From: JAOAFZ01 sp964412815
GTDB lineage: Bacteria; Patescibacteriota; Microgenomatia; UBA1406; GWC2-37-13
Length of the DNA stretch: 64,000 bases
Reading direction: 5' to 3'
NCBI GenBank assembly: GCA_964412815.1
Contig: CAYPQF010000014.1
Location: 1 to 64,000 of the forward strand
Shown piece after piece: positions 43,239 to 51,348 of this stretch (position 1 is the stretch's first letter; each line of letters begins with the position of its first letter). The notes beneath the pieces are model-generated. The model saw nothing but the letters and a program-made list of their open reading frames with translations. It had not been told where the DNA came from and did not search any database. The position numbers and the translations under genes are program-made.

Positions 43239-43520
43239 ATGATAGGCAGAAAATACATAGTGCATGTTAGTGGAGTAGGTATAGCTGTTGTTCTTACATT
43301 CTATGCATACACTTGTAACCCTCTCCCATTCTCCGAAATCACAAGAATAGCCAGACATTATGTTCATCCAGCTTGTGAGGTTATTTCTTATAATATCCAG
43401 CCTCCAGAATTACCACAGCAATACTCACCAATACCAATAGCTAACATTACAGCAATTGCCTCTAGTGCTACAGTCTCGACTGTTTCTCCATCTCCATCTT
43501 TTGAGATACCTGAGGATTAA
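43239..43520 (+). CDS. Small membrane-anchored protein of the element
   Basis: 93 residues. One hydrophobic helix near the N-terminus (HVSGVGIAVVLTFYAYT), three cysteines further on or nearby (YTCNP, PACEV) and a Ser/Pro/Thr-rich C-terminus. GGAGG sits 10 nt before the ATG, so unlike host genes it uses a Shine-Dalgarno. The interrupted HEPN-like gene starts 2 nt after its stop; the two were probably one transcript before the IS insertion. Function unknown. Confidence 0.45.
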   Translation: MIGRKYIVHVSGVGIAVVLTFYAYTCNPLPFSEITRIARHYVHPACEVISYNIQPPELPQQYSPIPIANITAIASSATVSTVSPSPSFEIPED

Positions 43521-43559
43521 CTATGACTGGAACTATTGGAAAAGTAGGTGAAAAAGAAA

Positions 43560-44289
43560 GGGGCTAGTAAAGTTAAAGCGGTATAATTGACCGCAATGAC
43601 AGCATCTATCCATCTAAATCGGTATTACAAACGTTCCCGAATTTCAGAGAAGCAATTTCGTGTGTTTGTGAAGCATTTTTGTTTTGATGATACGGCCGAG
43701 AGAATTGCGAAAGAAGTTGGTATTTCTCGGCAAGCGACACTGATGATCCTGGCAAAAATGCGTCAGAGAATACTCGAGTGGTGTGCCGAAGAAGAACGAT
43801 TAAGTGGGGAAATTGAAGTTGATGAGAGTTATTTTGGTGCTCGCAGAGTTCGAGGAAAACGTGGCAGGGGTGCTTCAGGAAAAATTCCAGTTATTGGCTT
43901 ACTCAAGAGAAACGGAAAAGTCTACACCCAAGTGGTTCTAAACTGTTCTCGAGAACAATTACTTCCCATTATTCAAGGGAAAATACTTTCAGAAAGCACC
44001 GTTTTTACTGATGCATGGCGAAGTTATGACAGTTTGATTTTACATGGCTATGATCACTACCGAATCCATCACCATGAAAACGAATTTGCTCGAGGAAAAA
44101 ACCACATTAATGGCATTGAAAGTTTCTGGAGTTTCACCAAAGCCAGACTGCTCAAGATGAAGGGCGTGCGGAAAGACAAATTTGTGTTACACTTGAAGGA
44201 ATCCGAGTTTCGCTGGAACTACCGAAAAAGTATGTACCAAGAAATCCTCAAAAGATTGAGACAAAACCCGCTTTAACTTTACTAGCCCC
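43560..44289 (+). mobile_element. IS1595-type insertion sequence, complete
   Basis: 730 bp bounded by perfect 22-bp inverted repeats (43560-43581 and 44268-44289, outer bases GGGGCTAGTAAAG). The direct repeat AAAGAAA is present on both sides (43553-43559 and 44290-44296). The family usually makes 8 bp, but 7 bp is what restores the target reading frame. One transposase fills it. The perfect ends suggest recent arrival. Confidence 0.9.
43596..44276 (+). CDS. IS1595-family (ISXO2-like) transposase
   Basis: 226 residues. An N-terminal HTH (AERIAKEVGISRQATLMILAKM), then the DDE-type core: D in GEIEVDESYFGARRVRGKRGRG, D in TVFTDAWRSYDSL and the third site around HINGIESFWSFTKARLLKMKG. No N-terminal zinc ribbon is seen, which places it in a short subgroup. 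TATAAT (43582-43587), directly after the left inverted repeat, ends 8 nt before the ATG. Confidence 0.93.
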   Translation: MTASIHLNRYYKRSRISEKQFRVFVKHFCFDDTAERIAKEVGISRQATLMILAKMRQRILEWCAEEERLSGEIEVDESYFGARRVRGKRGRGASGKIPVIGLLKRNGKVYTQVVLNCSREQLLPIIQGKILSESTVFTDAWRSYDSLILHGYDHYRIHHHENEFARGKNHINGIESFWSFTKARLLKMKGVRKDKFVLHLKESEFRWNYRKSMYQEILKRLRQNPL

Positions 44290-44736
44290 AAAGAAATTGA
44301 AAGAACAAATGCTCTCACTCTTATTCGAGACTCAAAAGAATATTATGAATATTACATGAGGGGAAAACCTACATCAAAATCTGATATTTCAAAGGTTAGC
44401 TATTTTTTACTTACACGTTCGCTTGAGCTTGGGCTGAAAGCAATACTCAAAATAAAAGAGGGAATTACTGTTTTGGAACTACGAGAGAAATATGGCCATA
44501 ATGTTTACAAACTCTATTCACACTGCTCCAAAAATGATTATCTACCTGTTTTAGATAAAGAATATAACGCTGCTTTGGAAATGCTTAATTTTTACTACAA
44601 AGATAAAGATTTTGAATACACAAGGATAGGATACAAAACACTGCCTGATTTATCGTATGTTATTACCTTGATTAAACTAGTCCATGAAACGTTTAACAAA
44701 ATCTCCCAGAGCCCAGAACATAAACGGTTCATTTAA

Positions 44737-45239
44737 GAGCCAGCTACATCTCTAAAAGCCATCGGGTTTACTCCCACCTAGGATGCCATCGGGACTCCCA
44801 AACAGTTTTATATACCACCTACCGCTTCATACAACCGTGTTGAACGGTTCAACAATAAATAACCTTCGGTGTAATGATTACACACCCCTACAATTGTCTT
44901 ATAGTATTGCATACTGAACTCTTTTGTGATATACTTCAAGCCTACATTTGTGGCTAAATTAGGCTAATTTGCTGTCTATTTATAGCTCATTTGTACTTTT
45001 TACTTGCACTTTAACAGTTTGCTGGTTTTAAAAATCTTTAAGAAACGGTTTCACCTATTTAATTGGTTCAGCTACGCAGTAGCTTCTTAGTCTTAATTCA
45101 AGCTGAGGCTAAAAAGCTGCTGTGCAGCCACGACCAAAAAATGCGGTGGGGCCGTAACGAGTAGGTCGTGAAACTACATAGGTCGTCGTGGGAGTCACGC
45201 TGAGATAGCGTACCCTGCGAAGAAAGGAAAGGACCTGAC
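44737..45239. other. AT-rich intergenic region with palindromes and a structured leader
   Basis: No convincing gene. It holds two 7-1-7 palindromes (44839-44853 and 44869-44883), a short repeated GCCATCGGG near 44760-44795, and from about 45110 a GC-richer leader with stem CACGACC/GGTCGTG (45129-45135 with 45164-45170). The base composition changes from AT-rich to GC-rich at about 45110. Confidence 0.4.
44839..44883. repeat. Twin 15-bp palindromes with identical geometry
   Basis: GTTGAAC-G-GTTCAAC (44839-44853) and GTGTAAT-G-ATTACAC (44869-44883): both are 7-bp perfect arms around a single G, with 15 nt between them. Sequence differs but spacing is the same. They may be operator sites or part of a recombination site. 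Confidence 0.45.
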
Positions 45240-46451
45240 GTGAACAACCAACTGGCACCTCGATTCGAAGCACAGGAGCTGATCCCTGACTGGTGGAACC
45301 ACCTGAAGGTGAACACCGTCGAGGATATCGCGTTCCTGGGCGAAGTCAACATTCGGCAGATGATCCGTGCGTGGAGGAGCACCGTAAAAGGGCTCAGCCA
45401 CCAGATCAAGGCCGTGGACGAGCGACTCACGTTCCTTCAGGACAAAACGGCTGATGATATCGCCGCCGAAGCCCAGAAGTACGAGAGCCCGCAGTTCAAG
45501 TTCGAGGAAATCGGCCTTCGTCCCGGCAACTTGAGCAACGATCCTGAGCCGCTGGACGCAGCGTCGATCAACCGTGAACGTGGTGCGACAACCTTCAACG
45601 TGTGCGGCTGGTGCAAGTATGCGGGCGGCGGTAGTGCAAGTTATAACTACCTGATCACCACTGACTGCACCTTCGTCACCTATGTAGGCATGAAGGATAC
45701 TGGGCAGCCAATCCCGATGAACATTCGGAGGCGGTATGGACAGACTCTTGCTCTTTCGTTGCAAGCCACAGGAGGGGAGCTTCAAGCTGCTAACGAGGCA
45801 CTTCGTCGGATGGAGGCAAACCATCCAGGTATCCGTGAGGTCGTCACAAGCACCGAGTTCCCGCCTCAGACTGAGCGACGGTTCAACACACCGTGCTTCC
45901 TTCCCTACGCAGGGCAGGAACTACTGGATCAGCTACGGGCTGGTCTTGCCGCTGAACGTGATCGACTGATCACGAAGAAGCGTCAGACTGACCAGAAGAT
46001 CAGGTTCTTGCTGTCTCTTGCTCGCAAAGCGGAGCGCAAGCCTGCTCTGGCTCACTACCGTCCGTATGACTGGTTCAACCTCAACGACCCCGTGATCTGC
46101 TACGTCGGCAAGTGGACTGAGCGCATCATCCCTGATGCTTGGGCAACCGCTCAAGTCATCGATGGATACCGTCACCACGACGGTTGTGTCTCTGTCCGCT
46201 ATGACAAGAAGATCCACAACGGGGACTACCTTGAGGGACATGGCGGTGGCTACGGAATAAGCCGACCTGAAGTCATGCACGCATGGGAGTACGACTACCT
46301 GTGCGCGCATCCCGACTTCACCAAGGTCTGGCTGGACAGTTCCAAGCAGGATCTGAGGGATTTCGATTTCGATCCCGATCAGATGCTGGATGCACTGACC
46401 ACCAAGGCACTACCGTCGCCTGACGAGCAGTAACCCAAGCGGCCCCACCGC
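45143..46451. repeat. 12-bp inverted repeats flanking the GC-rich gene
   Basis: GCGGTGGGGCCG (45143-45154) recurs inverted as CGGCCCCACCGC at 46440-46451, immediately upstream of and immediately downstream of the gene 45240-46433. A GTAGGTCG motif also appears near both copies, inverted. They could be ends of a mobile cassette or form a long-range RNA pairing. Confidence 0.5.
45240..46433 (+). CDS. GC-rich gene, unknown function (397 aa)
   Basis: 397 residues from GTG, with GGAAAGGA about 7 nt upstream as SD. The N-terminal third is helical (DWWNHLKVNTVEDIAFLGEVN, IKAVDERLTFLQDKTADDIAAEA). VCGWCKYAGGGSASYNYLITTDC suggests a metal-binding or disulfide segment. A middle coiled region (LDQLRAGLAAERDRLITKKRQTDQKI) and a C-terminal KWTERIIPDAWATAQVIDGYRHHDGCVSVRYDKK follow. 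Codon use is strongly GC-ending, unlike its AT-rich surroundings. No family recognised; probably phage- or plasmid-derived. It is paired with the amber-containing gene 61 nt downstream. Confidence 0.6.
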   Translation: MNNQLAPRFEAQELIPDWWNHLKVNTVEDIAFLGEVNIRQMIRAWRSTVKGLSHQIKAVDERLTFLQDKTADDIAAEAQKYESPQFKFEEIGLRPGNLSNDPEPLDAASINRERGATTFNVCGWCKYAGGGSASYNYLITTDCTFVTYVGMKDTGQPIPMNIRRRYGQTLALSLQATGGELQAANEALRRMEANHPGIREVVTSTEFPPQTERRFNTPCFLPYAGQELLDQLRAGLAAERDRLITKKRQTDQKIRFLLSLARKAERKPALAHYRPYDWFNLNDPVICYVGKWTERIIPDAWATAQVIDGYRHHDGCVSVRYDKKIHNGDYLEGHGGGYGISRPEVMHAWEYDYLCAHPDFTKVWLDSSKQDLRDFDFDPDQMLDALTTKALPSPDEQ

Positions 46452-46494
46452 GACCTACCCATCAACCGACAACAGCTCACCAAGGAAGAGAGTT

Positions 46495-46893
46495 ATGGAA
46501 ACTAAACAGTTCCATCTCGGTGACATCCTAAGTGTCACCACAGGCCGACTGGTAAGCCCGCGTCACATGGAAGGGGTGTACGACATCCTCAACTATATGA
46601 CGGGGGACAACCTGTTCACTCATCAGCTGCCGCGCGCGTCTGAGGAGTGCAAGCCGTATCTGCTCATGGAGATGCCGTAGCTCAAGGAACTCGACGCCAA
46701 CGCCGTCAGCGGTGAGAACTGGGAGCAGTGGCTCCGCGAGCAAGTCGCCAAGTAGGGCGAGATGCACGAGGTGCGCCCTATCCATCCCGAGGATCACGCG
46801 GTGGTTGACCCCATCGAAGAACTGAGGCAGATGGCACCCGACAAGCCGATCATCGTCGTCTCTGACGAAGACCTGGAAGACCAGCACAACTGA
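46495..46893 (+). CDS. DUF7736-like protein with two in-frame TAG codons
   Basis: The frame runs 133 codons from ATG 46495 to TGA 46891-46893, with TAG at 46678-46680 (codon 62) and at 46753-46755 (codon 87). It is continuous through both: FHLGDILSVTTGRLVSPRHM...HQLPRASEECKPYLLMEMP / LKELDANAVSGENWEQWLREQVAK / GEMHEVRPIHPEDH. The first and last parts match my memory of a phage-related family (DUF7736-like) where the second TAG position is usually Tyr (AKYGE). Either two point mutations made it a pseudogene, or TAG is read as an amino acid. GGAAGAG before the ATG is the SD. Confidence 0.55.
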
Positions 46894-46912
46894 ATATAGT
46901 GCAAGAAGGCAC

Positions 46913-47086
46913 GTGGTCCCTGATGGGAAGTATGAGAAAAAACGACTGACATGGCGTCAGTTCTGCGAACTCCTGTTCGCTTTCTCCTCTACTTTCATTA
47001 CACCATGTGCCTTTTTGCTTTTAAGAAAGAAAAAAAGTAGCAAAAAAAAGAATAATAATTGGGGTTTGAGAACTAATACTGAGTAA
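46913..47086 (+). CDS. Possible small membrane protein (57 aa), uncertain
   Basis: GTG at 46913 to TAA at 47084-47086. RLTWRQFCELLFAFSSTFITPCAFLLL contains a hydrophobic stretch and is followed by a Lys/Asn-rich tail. AAGAAGG stands only 3 nt before the GTG. The composition changes along the frame and it overlaps an antisense gene remnant, so it may be chance. Confidence 0.22.
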   Translation: MVPDGKYEKKRLTWRQFCELLFAFSSTFITPCAFLLLRKKKSSKKKNNNWGLRTNTE

Positions 47087-47249
47087 TGAATGCAGGCTGT
47101 CTGAAGCTAGACTCAAAGGTCTTATAGAGGTCAATAATATTGTCTATCAGCTCGTTCGGATTTGGTATAGTTAGGGTCACAAAGTTTACTTTTTCTTCAA
47201 TTTGCCCGGAGCGCTTGTGCGGCCAGCGCTGTAAAGCCTTTTTTGTACT
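47073..47249 (-). pseudogene. 3' remnant of a gene on the minus strand
   Basis: A 58-residue open frame without any start codon, bounded upstream by a stop at 47250-47252. It reads ALQRWPHKRSGQIEEKVNF and VTLTIPNPNELIDNIIDLYK, followed by TFESSFRQPAFITQY and TAG. The sequence looks like a natural protein C-terminus and not random translation. The family is unknown to me. It shows that at least one larger gene once stood here before rearrangement. Confidence 0.5.
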
Positions 47250-47370
47250 TCAAATGAACTTCTTATGCCTATCAAGTATTTTGGGTTAATGATTTATACA
47301 TTAGATTGGTTCGGTTTTTTATCAAAAAAACGGTCATATATTAGCTCATAGTTTATTGGGAAATTTGGTT

Positions 47371-47382
47371 TACAATAGTGAT
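47371..47382 (+). promoter_or_regulatory. -10 box 6 nt before the 1259-aa gene
   Basis: TACAAT 47371-47376, 6 nt, ATG 47383. It selects this ATG (MQWITAGD) over the one at 47356. No clear -35 box. The leaderless form matches the host style. Confidence 0.5.
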
Positions 47383-50300
47383 ATGCAATGGATCACGGCT
47401 GGAGATATTAAAAGTTGGGGAGAAAACAATCAAAGAGATTGTGTATCTGTTCTACCTCAGCTATTACGACGTTTAATTTTGGCGACTGCTTTTTCTGTCA
47501 AAGAAATCATTTTTCCTGAAGGAGACAGTGTTGCGATGTCGGGCTGGGATGGAACTCTAGATGCCTCATCAAACTCTTCTTATTTACCAGATGGTATCTC
47601 AGGATGGGAAATTGGAACTGACTCTTCACCAGTATCAAAAGCCGACGGAGATTATAAAAAAAGAGTAGAAGATCCTTTGAACCTTACACCGCATGATACT
47701 ACGTTTGTTTTTGTTACAACTAGACCTTGGCCTAAACGACAAGTTTGGGCAACTGAAAAAAGTAAATTAGCACAATGGAAGGGAGTAAAAGTCTTAGCAG
47801 CTGATGACTTGGCCCAGTGGCTTGATCAAGCTCCTGTAGTTGGACTGTGGCTTGCGAGACATTTAAGGAAAGCTTCAGGCGGAATACGGAGTTTGGAGAG
47901 TTTTTGGGAAGAGTGGTCTGCAACAACAAGCCCATCACTTTCGACTGAGATTGTGCTAGCTGGAAGAGACAAACACGTAGAGCTAGTTCATGGTTGGCTC
48001 AAGAAACCGCCTTCAGTCTTATCGTTTCAAGGTGACTCTGAAGACGAATCATTTGCGTTTCTGTACAGTTCATTTTCGAGACTTTCTGAGGTTGAGAAAA
48101 TTCGTGCATTTTCGAAGTGTATCTATGTTGATAATCAATCAGATCTTCGTCATATTCTCGATACGTATAGCATCCCACTTATTATCGCCGTTACGATCGA
48201 CTGCAATGACCTTATCGGGTTGGCCGTAAAAAGGGGGCATCATGTTTTCCTGGGAACAAGCACAAACGTTTCGAGTATGAAAGAAGTAGAGCGTCTTCCT
48301 AGGCCACTTACCGCAATTATTCATGAGAAGCTTAAACAGATCGGGGTTGATGATGTTACAGCAAGAAGACTCGCCAAAGATTCCGGTCGAAGTTTGCCTG
48401 TCTTGAGACGGCGTTTGTCAGTTTCACCAAGCATAACTAATCCAGCTTGGGTAAATTCGCAGAATGCCAACTTACTTTTGCCTGTACTTTTCATTGGAGC
48501 ATGGGACGAAAGGAAGGAGGGAGACAAAAAGATTGTTGAGTATATCGCTGGGAAAAAATATGCAGACTATCTTTCAGAGCTAGGAGTCTTGTTGTTGGTG
48601 GCTGATCCACCGTTGATCAAGGTGGGTACCGTCTGGGTATTAAAATCTCCAATTGATACCTGGTTCCTCATTGCTCGCTATGTAAACGAGAGTATGTTTC
48701 AAAGATATCGACAGGTTGTAAAGAACGTCTTGCTACAGATAGATCCAAAATACGAGCTTACTGCTGATCAGCGGTGGGCGGCAGCAATTTATGGTAAAGC
48801 TCCACACCACTCAGACTGGTTGAGAGAAGGACTTGGTGGTTCACTAGCTATAATTTCTGTATTCGGAGACCAAGCAACTAACATTGATTCACTTCAAGAT
48901 GTGATAGACCAAACTGTATCAGAAATTCTGGAGTCCTCAAACTCTATGGAGCATTGGGCTTCACTCGATGATATATCTCCATTGTTAGCTGAAGCTGCGC
49001 CTGACGTTTTTTTGGAAGTTGTGCGTAAGCAACTAACTAAGCATCCTCAGATTTTTTCTGACTTGATGAAAGACGATATTGGTGGCCTGTTCGGTGAATG
49101 TAATCACAGTGGATTACTTTGGGCTCTTGAAGCTCTTGCATGGAGTTCAACATATTTCTCTCGCGCAGTAGAAATTCTCAGAGGAATGGCTACAATTGAC
49201 ACAGGTGGAAGATACAGTAATAGACCGGCGAACAGTTTGACTGATATCTTCATGCCGATCTGGCCTCAGACCTACGCAACTACACAAGAAAGAGTAGTGC
49301 AACTTGACAATCTTATATCGAAAGATGTCAAGCTTGTTTGGAATTTTACTAAGTCTTATCATTCACGAGCACACTTCTCTGAAGCGTATCGTTTCAGATG
49401 GAGAGACTATGGTAATTTGAGGACTGGCTTGGAGCCAGAAACAAATTCACAAGAATATAAGAGGGAATTGGTAATTAGACTTGAAAATCTGGCGTGCACA
49501 AGAGAAAACATCCTTAATGCTATGGAAGTTTTTTCTCGCCTTCCAGATTATATTCAGACTGCTCTCATAAGTAATCTCATCCAAATCGATAAAGCGCTGT
49601 TCTCCCCAGATGAAGTGAAACTGCTCTGTTCACATATTCGGAATGCAATGAATTGGATTAGTAGTTATGGTCAGGAGCCCGAGCGGAAGATCCTGACATT
49701 ACTTAAAAAGTTGTTGACCAAATTTATACCAGAGTATGTACTCGATCGAGTTGGTTGGTTGCTTGATAACCCCAGGCCCTATTTGCCCGAAGTGAGTCGT
49801 AAAGACTTGGCAAGAAGAGACAAAGAGCTTGCGATACAAAGAGCTGAAGCTGCTAGAGAAGTGCTCGACAAAGTATCACTTGAAGAGATTGTAAAATTTT
49901 CTTCAAGGATTACATATGTAGGAGTATTGGGGAAAGCGTTGGGGAAAGCAATCAAAGATGATGAAGAAGATGATCGAGTTCTCTTTTTCTTTGCAAAACA
50001 CGCAAATAACCATCTGCTTATATCGTCTTATTCCTGGGGAAGAACTGAGAAAGTTGGCGATGAATGGGTTGAGGTCGCCATTCGCAAGTTGAAGAACGAG
50101 GGTCTTTATACGCCAGAAATCGGCGCACAACTTTACCTTGGAATCCCTGAGGGTTCAGATACTTGGAAGAAAGTTGAAAATTCTGATGCTGAACTTGAAA
50201 TACAATACTGGAAACATGCTCGAGGATACAATCCAGATAACACAAATGAGAACACACAATTCGCAGCCGAAAAGTTCCTAATGGCTAAACGTCCTCAGGC

Positions 50301-51162
50301 AGCTTTGGAAATCGCCGGTGACCATGACGTCTCTTTGCCAAGTGACTTACTCCGACAGATAATCGTGGATTTATTTCAGGAACCTTCAGAAGGGCTACAT
50401 ATGGATAGTATGACTAATTACTACCTATCCAACGTTTTCAGGCAATTACAAGAGCGCAAGGAACTAACTGATGAGGAAATAGCTAAGCTGGAATGGCCTT
50501 TTGCATCGATTTTTTCAGATATGAACGACCATCAAATAATATCATTCTCAATTCATAAACTTCTGGAAAAAGACCCTGCATTTTTTTGTGACCTTCTTGG
50601 TATGATCTACAAAAGAGAAGACAAAAAGCCCAGCCCCCGGCATGAAGGGTTGAGCTCTGAACAATCACGTAAATTAATGATGAACGCAAAAAACGTTCTT
50701 GATTCTTGGCGCACTTACCCCGGAATAAACGAGAAAGGAAAATTAGATGCCGACAAGTTATCTGAGTGGGTTAAAGATGTTCGAAAGATCTGCGTTGAAC
50801 AAAAACTTTCCAAGATTGGTGATATTGAATTGGCAAATGTATTGGCAAGGACACCTTACGATACAGACGGTTGTTGGCCGCACACAGCTACAAGAAAAAT
50901 CATTGAAGAGCTAGATAATAGATTGATTAATAGACACATCCAGAGCTATGTGTACAATAGTCGAGGAGTGACAACCCGTGGGCCATATGATGGAGGAATT
51001 CAAGAGAGGTCACTTTCAGAGAACTATCAAAAAATGAGCAAGCTTGTTGCATCAGATTGGCCTATAACAGCATCAATATTGAAAGGTATTTCAGATCATT
51101 ACGCGCGAGAAGCAAATAGAGAAGATCAAGATGCTGAGCTTCATGAAATTAAATGGGGATAG
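47383..51162 (+). CDS. Large candidate defence protein: PD-(D/E)xK-like N-terminus plus degenerate STAND-like region
   Basis: 1259 residues. The N-terminus has a nuclease-like set: GWDGTLD (D56), GWEIGT (E76) and SKADGDYKKR (K86/K92), as in Mrr-type or related restriction folds. Next comes VFVFVTTRPWPKRQVWATEKSKLAQW and DDLAQWLDQAPVVGLWLARHL (about residues 112-160), then a P-loop-like but degenerate LSFQGDSEDESFAFL (about 214-228) lacking GKS/T. The remaining 900 residues are helical, as in repeat-containing sensors. It lies alone in an accessory region next to a recombinase element. I propose a single-gene anti-phage effector; no experiment or named system supports this directly. Confidence 0.55.
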   Translation: MQWITAGDIKSWGENNQRDCVSVLPQLLRRLILATAFSVKEIIFPEGDSVAMSGWDGTLDASSNSSYLPDGISGWEIGTDSSPVSKADGDYKKRVEDPLNLTPHDTTFVFVTTRPWPKRQVWATEKSKLAQWKGVKVLAADDLAQWLDQAPVVGLWLARHLRKASGGIRSLESFWEEWSATTSPSLSTEIVLAGRDKHVELVHGWLKKPPSVLSFQGDSEDESFAFLYSSFSRLSEVEKIRAFSKCIYVDNQSDLRHILDTYSIPLIIAVTIDCNDLIGLAVKRGHHVFLGTSTNVSSMKEVERLPRPLTAIIHEKLKQIGVDDVTARRLAKDSGRSLPVLRRRLSVSPSITNPAWVNSQNANLLLPVLFIGAWDERKEGDKKIVEYIAGKKYADYLSELGVLLLVADPPLIKVGTVWVLKSPIDTWFLIARYVNESMFQRYRQVVKNVLLQIDPKYELTADQRWAAAIYGKAPHHSDWLREGLGGSLAIISVFGDQATNIDSLQDVIDQTVSEILESSNSMEHWASLDDISPLLAEAAPDVFLEVVRKQLTKHPQIFSDLMKDDIGGLFGECNHSGLLWALEALAWSSTYFSRAVEILRGMATIDTGGRYSNRPANSLTDIFMPIWPQTYATTQERVVQLDNLISKDVKLVWNFTKSYHSRAHFSEAYRFRWRDYGNLRTGLEPETNSQEYKRELVIRLENLACTRENILNAMEVFSRLPDYIQTALISNLIQIDKALFSPDEVKLLCSHIRNAMNWISSYGQEPERKILTLLKKLLTKFIPEYVLDRVGWLLDNPRPYLPEVSRKDLARRDKELAIQRAEAAREVLDKVSLEEIVKFSSRITYVGVLGKALGKAIKDDEEDDRVLFFFAKHANNHLLISSYSWGRTEKVGDEWVEVAIRKLKNEGLYTPEIGAQLYLGIPEGSDTWKKVENSDAELEIQYWKHARGYNPDNTNENTQFAAEKFLMAKRPQAALEIAGDHDVSLPSDLLRQIIVDLFQEPSEGLHMDSMTNYYLSNVFRQLQERKELTDEEIAKLEWPFASIFSDMNDHQIISFSIHKLLEKDPAFFCDLLGMIYKREDKKPSPRHEGLSSEQSRKLMMNAKNVLDSWRTYPGINEKGKLDADKLSEWVKDVRKICVEQKLSKIGDIELANVLARTPYDTDGCWPHTATRKIIEELDNRLINRHIQSYVYNSRGVTTRGPYDGGIQERSLSENYQKMSKLVASDWPITASILKGISDHYAREANREDQDAELHEIKWG

Positions 51163-51296
51163 AATTGTACATTCGCACTGACCCAGTGCTTGAGTTATAA
51201 CAGTTTCTGTCATATTTTTTCAAAAACGTTCAGACAATAATCACTACCTATCATTTTTTAACAGCAATTAATTCTCAAAATCTCTAAAACTTATAG

Positions 51297-51348
51297 TATA
51301 ATATTATTATAGGCTTTACATGACGGCTTACTTTTCAGGAGGGCTCCC
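51297..51348 (+). promoter_or_regulatory. Leadered promoter and Shine-Dalgarno of the CPBP-type gene
   Basis: TATAAT 51297-51302, a leader of about 40 nt and AGGAGGG (51337-51343) ending 5 nt before ATG 51349. Same design as the GC-rich cassette at 36.7 kb. Confidence 0.55.

Larger units (their letters stand above)
43523..44736 (+). pseudogene. HEPN-like gene split by an IS1595-type insertion
   Basis: The 5' part (43523-43559, 12 codons plus one base) and the 3' part (44297-44736) are separated by exactly 737 bp: the IS plus one copy of a 7-bp target repeat. Removing these restores an open frame of 158 residues whose junction reads GEKEIERTNALTLIRDS. The protein is all-helical, with YFLLTRSLELGLKAILK and REKYGHNVYKLYSHC resembling HEPN domains, which are often RNases or toxins. 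The 3' part could still be translated from ATG 44356 (126 residues). Confidence 0.65.
40509..44883. mobile_element. Integrative element anchored at tRNA-Glu (right end unresolved)
   Basis: Left end at tRNA-Glu with a large serine recombinase. The content from there on (small coupled ORF, exported protein, terminase-small-like protein, IS1595-type insertion, HEPN-like gene) is AT-rich and lacks host housekeeping genes. I searched for a second copy of the tRNA 3' end to mark the right end and found none; serine recombinases need only a very short core, so none may exist. The end given is the palindrome pair at 44838-44883; the accessory region continues to about 51.3 kb. Confidence 0.5.

Noticed and set aside
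43552..44297. An 8-bp target duplication for the IS1595-type element
   Set aside because: Flanks read AAAAGAAA and AAAGAAAT; only 7 bp match, and 7 bp is also what restores the reading frame.
47171..47180. GGGTCACA as the right attachment site of the tRNA-Glu element
   Set aside because: It matches the sequence at the tRNA end (40541-40548) over only 8 bases, which is expected by chance, and the surrounding bases do not match.
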